A stretch of DNA of 6,590 nucleotides from Deltaproteobacteria bacterium (GTDB lineage: Bacteria > Desulfobacterota > Desulfobacteria > Desulfobacterales > C00003060), in assembly GCA_019309245.1 (NCBI GenBank), contig JAFDGP010000139.1, positions 1 to 6,590 of the forward strand, in the 5' to 3' direction. Of this stretch, positions 1-4,855 are shown one piece after another; the first letter of the stretch is position 1; each line of letters begins with the position of its first letter. The translations under genes and the position numbers were made by a program. The notes beneath the pieces are model-generated. The model made no database searches. It worked only from the letters and a program-made list of their open reading frames with translations, and had not been told where the DNA came from.

Positions 1-186
1 TCCGGCCGAGGTTGGCGGGGTGCCGTGCCGGCTCAATAGCCTATCGCCTATTCGGAAAGACCACCCGACCGGCTTGACGGTGGTTTCACACAAAGACTTG
101 CCAGCGTGCTTTGATGATTGGTCGGGATTGAGATTTCCCTCCCTTGTGAAGGGCGGGGTTGGGGGAGCGTGAAAGAAAAGGAAACC
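1..186 (+). promoter_or_regulatory. structured non-coding leader upstream of the surface-protein gene
   Basis: This stretch shows no convincing gene but holds two hairpins. The first spans 55-87: ACCACC (60-65) pairs with GGTGGT (79-84), extended outward by A-T pairs with small bulges. The second spans 137-157: CCCTCCCTT pairs with AAGGGCGGG around a GTG loop with one mismatch, and is followed by a G-rich run but no T-tract, so it is not a classic terminator. The arrangement fits a 5' untranslated leader or the 3' end of a riboswitch cut by the window edge. Cobalamin riboswitches commonly precede surface-protein/TonB loci of this kind, and 50-66 vaguely resembles a degenerate B12 box, but the match is too poor to call. 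The 137-157 hairpin also resembles dispersed CCCTCCCTT-type intergenic palindromes. AAAAGGAAA at 177-185 supplies the ribosome binding site of the next gene. Confidence 0.35.
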
Positions 187-1905
187 ATGTTGTTCAAAAA
201 AACATTACGATTGCTTGTTGGCACGATCGTCCTGATCACGGTTGCGATGTCCTCGCTCGCTCTCGCGGGCTACGGCGACCACGACGGTCCCTATGACGAG
301 CCAGGGATACATGCCACGGATCCGGAGATCAAGGGCTGGGCTACCGGTGTTGCAGACTCGAGCCGTCCGGACGGGGTCAACTTCGGGGCCCCGGGAAATG
401 TTTTGGGTGCTCCGGGCGGGACCTTTGATACGTATTCGCTGGGCGACGGCGGGCACATTACCGTGATGTTTGACCCCCCCATTGCCAACGGTCCCGGCCC
501 GGATTTCGCGGTATGGGAAAACGGTCATGTTTCGATTCAGCCGGGCACGGAAGGGCTTTTGTTTGCCGAGCTCATGTTTGTGGAGGTCTCTTCAGACGGG
601 GTCCATTTCATCCGATTTCCCAGCGTGAACCTGATTCCGGATGATCAGGTGCCGGGCGGCTTTGGGGTGATTGATCCGACCTATGTCCTTAATGTGGCCG
701 GCAAGCACCCCAATGGAAACGGCGAAGACCAGGGCACCCCCTTTGACCTGGATGATCTGCTGGAGGACCCTAAGGTCCTGTCCGATGAGGTGGACCTGAC
801 CCATATTCGATATGTGCGGCTTGTTGACGTGATCGGCGACGGGTCCACCACCGATTCACAGGGTAACCCCATGTGGGATCCCTATCCCACGCCCTTTGGC
901 ACGGGCGGGGCGGATCCGGATGCGGTGGGGGTCTTAAACGAGCCGCGGGAAAACAGCCCACCGGAGCCGCCGGAGCTGGTCTTTCCGGAAGACGGCGAGG
1001 CCGAGGTCTCGGCATCTCCGACCCTGGTGGCGGGTGCGTTTTTCGATGTGGACACGGACCTGGGCGAATATCATTTGAAGAGCGAATGGCAGGTAGCCAC
1101 ATCGCCGGTCTTTGATTCGGGCATCGCCTTTCAGGTACAAAGCCATACGTCCCTGACATCGATCTTGCTGCCTGCGGCGCTGCTTGACCCGGATACCCAT
1201 TATTTTTGGCGGGTGCGGTTTTTTGACAGCTATGGCGTATCATCGGCCTGGTCGGAGGTGTTTTCCTTTACCACCGCAGAGCATGTTGATGCAGCCGGTA
1301 TCCCGGAGGACCAGCAGTTGGATCCGAGCGACCCTGAAGATGTCCGGGTCGATCTCAACCAGGATGACACGCCGGACGTGAATCAGCTCTCAGGCTGTTT
1401 CAAGGTGTTCCGTACCGTGGTCGGTCAGGGGTACATGGCCCTTGGGACACCCCCGGATGTGACCATCGAACATGTGGAGGCCAGGGATCCGGCCCTGTTG
1501 CCCGACTCGCAGGCCAAGCCGGACACTTTTGTGTTGAGCCTGATCAGTTTCCGGGTGACAGTGTCCCATCCGGGTGACAGTGCCTCGCTGGTTGTGTATT
1601 TTTCACAACCCATCCCTGAAAATTATCAATGGTACAAATACGATGCCAGCCAGGGCTGGTATGTTTTTCCCGGCGCGGTTTTTTCTGTTGACAGGGTTTC
1701 CGTAAGGGTTAACGTGAAAGACGGCGGCACCGGCGATGCAGACGGTGTGGCCAACGGGGTAATTATCGATCCGGCCGGCGCCGGGGCAACGACCTCAATT
1801 TCCGCTGCTTCCACCGCTTCTGCTCGGCAGGTAAGCGCGGGCGGGGTGGGGGGGTGTTTTATCAATGTGTGCTGGGCGTCATTTTCGGCCTTGTGCACAC
1901 GATGA
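187..1905 (+). CDS. secreted multi-domain cell-surface protein, probable accessory of a TonB-dependent uptake system
   Basis: The start at 187 is preferred over an in-frame ATG at 118 because it follows AAAAGGAAA and opens directly on a signal peptide: basic MLFKK, a hydrophobic stretch to about residue 24, then ALA|G cleavage near residue 27. The mature protein has several parts. Residues 28-251 form an acidic, Gly/Pro-rich beta domain with PDFAVWENG (105-113), FVEVSSDG (131-138) and DPYPTPFGTGG (231-241), a type annotated simply as cell surface protein in anaerobic proteobacteria. Residues about 258-364 look like a fibronectin-III domain (YFWRVRFFD, WSEVFSFTT). Residues about 375-400 carry a Ca-loop-like DLNQDDTPD. 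Residues about 400-531 resemble the choice-of-anchor U domain (VVYFSQPIP, WYKYD, KDGGTGDADGVANGVIIDP). A Ser/Ala linker then leads to GGCFI (555-559). Only 13 residues follow, without a membrane helix, so the anchor may be disrupted. The ligand is unknown; a role in capturing substrate for the ExbBD-TonB system is inferred from adjacency. Confidence 0.85.
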   Translation: MLFKKTLRLLVGTIVLITVAMSSLALAGYGDHDGPYDEPGIHATDPEIKGWATGVADSSRPDGVNFGAPGNVLGAPGGTFDTYSLGDGGHITVMFDPPIANGPGPDFAVWENGHVSIQPGTEGLLFAELMFVEVSSDGVHFIRFPSVNLIPDDQVPGGFGVIDPTYVLNVAGKHPNGNGEDQGTPFDLDDLLEDPKVLSDEVDLTHIRYVRLVDVIGDGSTTDSQGNPMWDPYPTPFGTGGADPDAVGVLNEPRENSPPEPPELVFPEDGEAEVSASPTLVAGAFFDVDTDLGEYHLKSEWQVATSPVFDSGIAFQVQSHTSLTSILLPAALLDPDTHYFWRVRFFDSYGVSSAWSEVFSFTTAEHVDAAGIPEDQQLDPSDPEDVRVDLNQDDTPDVNQLSGCFKVFRTVVGQGYMALGTPPDVTIEHVEARDPALLPDSQAKPDTFVLSLISFRVTVSHPGDSASLVVYFSQPIPENYQWYKYDASQGWYVFPGAVFSVDRVSVRVNVKDGGTGDADGVANGVIIDPAGAGATTSISAASTASARQVSAGGVGGCFINVCWASFSALCTR

Positions 1906-2077
1906 CACGGAACGGGGCCTGACCCGGCCTGGCCTGTTGCGGCGTATGCGGGTTTTAGGTGCAGGGGTCCGGGTGGTCCTGCCGGCTGTTTTTGATATCC
2001 TTCGATTTTGCTCTTTAAAGAGGAACTCAAGAGGGCATTGAATCACAGCAAAGAACACCAAGGAGGGTATGATTTAC
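1906..2077 (+). other. intergenic gap between surface-protein gene and exbB
   Basis: No gene is supported here. GCAGG (1961-1965) can pair with CCTGC (1978-1982) and is followed by TTTTT at 1989-1993. This is a short, weak terminator-like arrangement that could partly separate exbB from the surface-protein gene. In the +2 frame (codons starting at positions divisible by three), reading from the end of the surface-protein gene continues as a short hydrophobic tail that stops at about 1920-1922. The gap is too short for a TonB-dependent receptor, which normally exceeds 600 residues. Confidence 0.4.
2061..2067 (+). promoter_or_regulatory. ribosome binding site that decides the exbB start
   Basis: AGGAGGG is a near-perfect Shine-Dalgarno sequence. 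It lies one base from an ATG at 2069, too close for initiation, and ten bases from an in-frame ATG at 2078, which is workable. The start at 2078 is therefore preferred. Confidence 0.7.
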
Positions 2078-2686
2078 ATGGTGTTTTCGTTTTTTGAAAA
2101 GGGCGGCGTCGTCATGTATCCTCTTTTGGCGTGTTCTGTGATTTCCCTGACGATTATCCTGGAAAGGGCGTATTTCTGGATCCGCGAAGACAGGCGCATT
2201 GATCGCGACCTTGTGGATCAGGTCCTGGAGTTGGCGCGAACGAACCGGCACGAAGAGATTCGAGAAAAGACCCATAGCAGCCCGGATTATGTGGTGAAAA
2301 TTCTGGTCTGCGGTCTGGTTCACAAGGACTATTCGCTCTCAAAGGCCATGGAGATGGCCGCCCTGGAAGAGATCAAGCGGATGCAAAGGCGCCTGCCCGT
2401 ACTGGACACCATGATCACCGTAGCCCCTTTGCTGGGCATCCTCGGGACCGTGTTGGGCATCATTGACTCGTTCGACATGCTGGGACGAGCCGGAATCCAG
2501 AATCCCCAGGCGGTTACGGCCGGAATCGCGCAGGCCCTGCTGACTACCGCAGCCGGCCTGGTGATCGCGATCTTTACCCTTTTTCCGTACAATTATTTTA
2601 ATGCCAAGGTGCAAAAGGCGAGGCTGCGGATCGAAAAATACGCCACCTCCCTGGAGCTCGTTAACGGTGGGGAAGGCAGAAGATGA
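2078..2686 (+). CDS. exbB: ExbB / MotA-TolQ-ExbB family proton channel
   Basis: This is the inner-membrane subunit that, with ExbD, converts proton-motive force into movement of TonB. The 202 residues match the short ExbB class. Three membrane segments are visible: about 12-34 (MYPLLACSVISLTIILERAY), 110-131 with the family signature APLLGILGTVLGII (116-129), and 148-170 (GIAQALLTTAAGLVIAIF), whose TT pair (156-157) lies where the proton path threonine sits in this family. A charged cytoplasmic loop (about 36-108) separates helices 1 and 2, as expected. The start is at 2078 rather than 2069 because of ribosome-site spacing. The gene overlaps exbD by four bases (ATGA), showing translational coupling. 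TolQ and MotA are relatives, but the adjacent exbD and tonB, and the absence of TolA/TolB or MotB, favour ExbB. Confidence 0.93.
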   Translation: MVFSFFEKGGVVMYPLLACSVISLTIILERAYFWIREDRRIDRDLVDQVLELARTNRHEEIREKTHSSPDYVVKILVCGLVHKDYSLSKAMEMAALEEIKRMQRRLPVLDTMITVAPLLGILGTVLGIIDSFDMLGRAGIQNPQAVTAGIAQALLTTAAGLVIAIFTLFPYNYFNAKVQKARLRIEKYATSLELVNGGEGRR

Positions 2687-3108
2687 AGCTTAACTTCGAG
2701 CAACAAGGGGCCCGGATTGAGCTGATTCCGTTGATCGATATTATCTTCTTGCTTCTGGTCTTTTTTATCTATTCAATGCTGTCCATGGTGGTCTACCGCG
2801 GCATTCCGGTGGATCTGCCAAGGGCCAACACGACCGAAGCACAGCAAGGCGCGTTGCTCGTGATTACCATTGACGGTCGGGGGCGGATCTTTGTGGACCA
2901 GGAGCCGGTTGAGGCGGACCGCTTGTCCGAACGCCTCAAGGCCGTGGCGGCGGGTCCCAGCAAAAAGGCCGTGGTAATCTCCGGGCACCGCGATGCGCCC
3001 TATCGGGCCTTTGTGGAAGTGTTGGACGGGGTTCGGCGGGCCGGCTTTGAGCGCGTGTCCATTGAGGCGGCGCCGAAGGGAAAAGGCCGGTCATCGGGTA
3101 ACCCCTAG
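2683..3108 (+). CDS. exbD: ExbD / TolR family motor component
   Basis: This is the partner of ExbB in the TonB energising complex: one transmembrane helix within the ExbB pore and a periplasmic domain that contacts TonB. The 141 residues are typical for the family. The helix spans about 14-36 and contains the signature PLIDIIFLLLVFF, where Asp19 corresponds to the essential protonatable aspartate (Asp25 in E. coli ExbD). Next comes the conserved IPVDLPRA (41-48). The periplasmic domain ends with VVISGHRDAPYRAFVEVLDG and then RRAGFERVSIEA (97-129), the usual ExbD/TolR fold pattern. The last dozen residues are a basic, Gly/Ser-rich tail. The start codon overlaps the exbB stop, so the two are co-translated. 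Assignment as ExbD rather than TolR rests on the tonB gene that follows. Confidence 0.93.
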   Translation: MKLNFEQQGARIELIPLIDIIFLLLVFFIYSMLSMVVYRGIPVDLPRANTTEAQQGALLVITIDGRGRIFVDQEPVEADRLSERLKAVAAGPSKKAVVISGHRDAPYRAFVEVLDGVRRAGFERVSIEAAPKGKGRSSGNP

Positions 3109-3136
3109 TCCCAACGAACTGAATGGGTGCCCTTTC

Positions 3137-3180
3137 TTTTGGTTCGTTTTCTTTGGGGGAGCAAAGAAAATGAACAAAGT
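3137..3180. repeat. long palindromic hairpin between exbD and tonB
   Basis: Arms at 3137-3155 and 3162-3180 pair over 19 positions with two G-T wobbles and no mismatches, enclosing the six-base loop GGGGAG. The core is GTTCGTTTTCTTTG against CAAAGAAAATGAAC. There is no T-tract after the stem, so it is not a standard intrinsic terminator. Palindromes with CTTTCTTTTGGTT...CAAAGAAAA-type arms recur between genes in many proteobacteria (from memory), so it may be a dispersed repeat copy. In this place it could act as an mRNA processing or stabilising site that sets tonB expression below exbBD. Confidence 0.75.
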
Positions 3181-3189
3181 AATTGACCC

Positions 3190-4017
3190 ATGGCACTACG
3201 AATGGGCATATATGCTGAGAATCAGGGCAATGCAACCCCACGCCTGGCCTGGTGTTTTTTTGTGGCGCTCGCCCTGCACGTGATTGTCTTAGCCATCCCG
3301 GTGCACAGGCATCTGCGTCCCCCTTCGCACCGGGGAATTTCCGTGTCCATTGTTCAACCACCTGAACCGATCCGGGCAGTCCTGCCGGCTGCATTGGTCA
3401 AACGTGTGCCTGAACGCGCAGAGATCGCTCCTGTTCAGACCCACCCCGGCCACAAGCTAAAAGACATCACAAAACCCCCACCCCGTCCCAACCCGATCCC
3501 TCAAAAGCCCAAGGCAGAGCCCATCAGAAAGACAGGGTCGAAGGTCCTGGAGCGGGTGGTCAAGCGCGAAGTTGTGGATGACACCTTTACCGCCTCCGAG
3601 TTGACCGGGCCTGTTTCAACGCCGAGTCCCGAGACAACCAGTGCCTCGCCGACTGCGGGCCGAAACGAGCCGGCCGCTTATTCCCAGCCCCGGCAAGCGC
3701 CGATCGGAAAGGAAGCAGGGGAGGGGGAATCCACGGGTACGGCGACCTATGCCGTGCCCAGGTACCGGGACAATCCTGCTCCCCGGTATCCGGAATTCGC
3801 CAAGAGACGCGGCTACGAGGGCAAGACCCTGCTCTCGGTGGAGGTCCTGGAAGACGGCACGGTGGGGAAGATCAAGGTTGCTGAATCATCCGGTTTTGAT
3901 ATTTTGGATCGGGCGGCTTTAAGGTCTGTGCGTAAGTGGCGGTTTTATCCGGGCACCAGGAATGGAACAAAAATTCGTCAATGGGTGATGGTGCCGGTCC
4001 GGTTTGAGCTGAACTGA
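3190..4017 (+). CDS. tonB: TonB energy-transducing protein
   Basis: TonB spans the periplasm from ExbB-ExbD in the inner membrane to the plug domain of outer-membrane receptors. The 275 residues show the three standard parts. An N-terminal signal-anchor lies at about 20-38 (AWCFFVALALHVIVLAIPV), with His30 placed like the functionally important helix histidine of E. coli TonB. A Pro/Lys-rich spacer follows, densest at about 96-112 (PPPRPNPIPQKPKAEP), then a Ser/Thr/Pro-rich stretch. The C-terminal TonB domain covers about 192-275, with PAPRYPEFAKRRGYEGKTLL, ILDRAALRSVRKWRFYP and a closing VMVPVRFELN. The start is uncertain: 3190 or 3202 are both in frame and neither has a good ribosome site, while an SD-like GGGGGAG upstream serves an out-of-frame ATG at 3170. 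An 81-base gap containing a strong hairpin separates it from exbD. It most likely belongs to the same transcription unit. Confidence 0.92.
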   Translation: MALRMGIYAENQGNATPRLAWCFFVALALHVIVLAIPVHRHLRPPSHRGISVSIVQPPEPIRAVLPAALVKRVPERAEIAPVQTHPGHKLKDITKPPPRPNPIPQKPKAEPIRKTGSKVLERVVKREVVDDTFTASELTGPVSTPSPETTSASPTAGRNEPAAYSQPRQAPIGKEAGEGESTGTATYAVPRYRDNPAPRYPEFAKRRGYEGKTLLSVEVLEDGTVGKIKVAESSGFDILDRAALRSVRKWRFYPGTRNGTKIRQWVMVPVRFELN

Positions 4018-4284
4018 AGTGCAACATTAGCAAAGGCCTTAATTCTAACCCGGACGAGTCGGAGCCAAAAAAAATTTATCACGAAAGCACGAAAGGACGA
4101 AGGCCTGAATGTTTTTCTATTTCGTGTTTTGCGCCCTTCGGGCTTGAGAACAGCACGCGACTATTTTTTAAAATTCTTCGTCGCAAAAGATGCAAATTGT
4201 TCTCAATGCGTGAACCGCAACCGCAACTTGAATTGAGTTTCTTAAGAGGGTAACGAGCGGGTTCCAGAAAGGTCTTGATGAAAA
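4018..4284. other. repeat-bearing intergenic region after tonB
   Basis: No gene is supported here. At 4080-4103 there are tandem near-copies of an eight-base unit (CACGAAAG, CACGAAAG, GACGAAGG). TTTCGTG at 4120-4126 is complementary to the first two units, so the stretch can fold back on itself. A small hairpin GCCC-TTC-GGGC follows at 4133-4143. A weak stem CCGG/TCGG (4050-4053 / 4059-4062) precedes an A-run, which would read as a T-run only on the minus strand, so it does not make a convincing tonB terminator. CACGAAA-type arrays are common degenerate intergenic repeats in this kind of genome. I could not identify a firm promoter for the next gene. Confidence 0.5.
4080..4126. repeat. short CACGAAAG tandem units with an inverted TTTCGTG copy
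   Basis: Two exact CACGAAAG units (4080-4087, 4088-4095) are followed by a diverged GACGAAGG. TTTCGTG at 4120-4126 is their seven-base inverted complement. The arrangement looks like a decayed dispersed repeat rather than a protein-binding array, although a dimeric regulator site cannot be excluded. Confidence 0.5.
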
Positions 4285-4674
4285 ATGAGTACAGAGTTTG
4301 TGGTGGTTCGGGTGGGAGGCGAATCATGGGACTGTGAAACCGTGATCCTGGTGGGGGCTGAGGCCGTGGAACACGACGGCCACATCACCATGTTATCTGC
4401 AAATACCGGTCCCAACACCAAGCATGAATTCTACGCCCTGGCCCAGACAGCATTGATCCAGTTTCAAGATGAGGAATTGGAGATTCAGCCGGTAAAAGAG
4501 CCCTTAAGGGCCCAATGGGCCGATCAAGCCCATGATATAGCCTCGGGCCTGGCCCTTTGCCGTACACGTAACAGGCGTTTACACGTGATGGCCCATGAAG
4601 GTCTGCCCTGGAGGAAGCTCTTGGAGGCGGCCAATCGATTTTGCACCCGCTGGATTCAGCTGGATGTGCGGTAG
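4285..4674 (+). CDS. hypothetical protein, 129 residues, family not recognised
   Basis: I do not recognise this protein. The reading frame has the codon character of its neighbours, with strong G/C at third positions (GTG, CTG, GCC, ATC, ACC), and continues without a stop, so it is probably a real gene. The ribosome site is weak (AAAGG at 4268-4272, twelve bases before the ATG). No signal peptide or membrane helix is visible, so it is likely cytoplasmic. The N-terminal half alternates short hydrophobic strands (FVVVRV, ETVILVGAEAV) and an acidic helix-like segment. The C-terminal half is richer in helix and Arg/His/Trp (about 77-129: LCRTRNRRLHVMAH, WRKLLEAANRFC, TRWIQLDVR). Four Trp and four Cys/His-rich spots are scattered without a metal-binding spacing. 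The insertion sequence begins 73 bases after its stop, so the gene is not interrupted. A link to the TonB cluster is not evident. Confidence 0.6.
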   Translation: MSTEFVVVRVGGESWDCETVILVGAEAVEHDGHITMLSANTGPNTKHEFYALAQTALIQFQDEELEIQPVKEPLRAQWADQAHDIASGLALCRTRNRRLHVMAHEGLPWRKLLEAANRFCTRWIQLDVR

Positions 4675-4747
4675 GAGGGGCGCTGGTTCCGGGCCTTCAT
4701 CATTTGTTTTAAATGCGAAAAAGAAAATGCGGCTGATGCTGAACGTT

Positions 4748-4762
4748 GAGCTTGTCGAAAAA
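4748..4762 (+). repeat. left terminal inverted repeat of the IS
   Basis: GAGCTTGTCGAAAAA matches the inverted right end at 13 of 15 positions; the two differences are adjacent, at positions 4-5. Confidence 0.7.
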
Positions 4763-4812
4763 GTAAAATTTTCTTTCATTTAGTGGAGAGACTTTTATCT
4801 TTGTGTGATATA

Positions 4813-4847
4813 CAGTTGGTAGTAAATCAAAAAGCTACCTACTGGAG
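4813..4847 (+). promoter_or_regulatory. hairpin touching the transposase ribosome binding site
   Basis: CAGTTGGTAG (4813-4822) pairs with CTACCTACTG (4835-4844) with one mismatch around a 12-base loop. GGAG (4844-4847), the ribosome binding site, sits eight bases before the transposase ATG at 4856. The 3' arm ends on the first G of that site, so folding of read-through transcripts would partly hide it. This resembles the known strategy of insertion sequences that limit transposase translation from outside promoters. The functional reading is inference. Confidence 0.5.
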
Positions 4848-4855
4848 AATCACTG

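Noticed and set aside
50..66. B12 box of a cobalamin riboswitch
   Set aside because: Needs an insertion and several mismatches against the consensus as I remember it, and the core lies outside the window; kept only as a lead in the findings.
118..186. Longer start for the surface protein at the ATG at 118
   Set aside because: The added 23 residues are not signal-peptide-like, run through the 137-157 hairpin, and the ATG at 187 has a ribosome site and opens a textbook signal peptide.
770..1243. 157-codon open frame on the minus strand inside the surface-protein gene
   Set aside because: Pro/Arg-rich, low-complexity translation typical of the antisense shadow of a GC-rich gene, with no recognisable domain.
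2936..3394. 152-codon minus-strand frame across exbD, the hairpin and the tonB start
   Set aside because: Overlaps two well-supported genes and a palindrome; composition is shadow-like.
4080..4103. CRISPR-like array
   Set aside because: The units are eight bases, directly abutting without spacers, and only two are identical.
4228..4256. Sigma-70-like promoter TTGAAT / TAACGA with 17-base spacing before the 4285 gene
   Set aside because: The -10 matches consensus at only two of six positions, so it is no better than chance.
4595..4783. Small open frame spanning the end of the 4285 gene and the left end of the IS
   Set aside because: Overlaps a better-supported gene in another frame and crosses the IS boundary.
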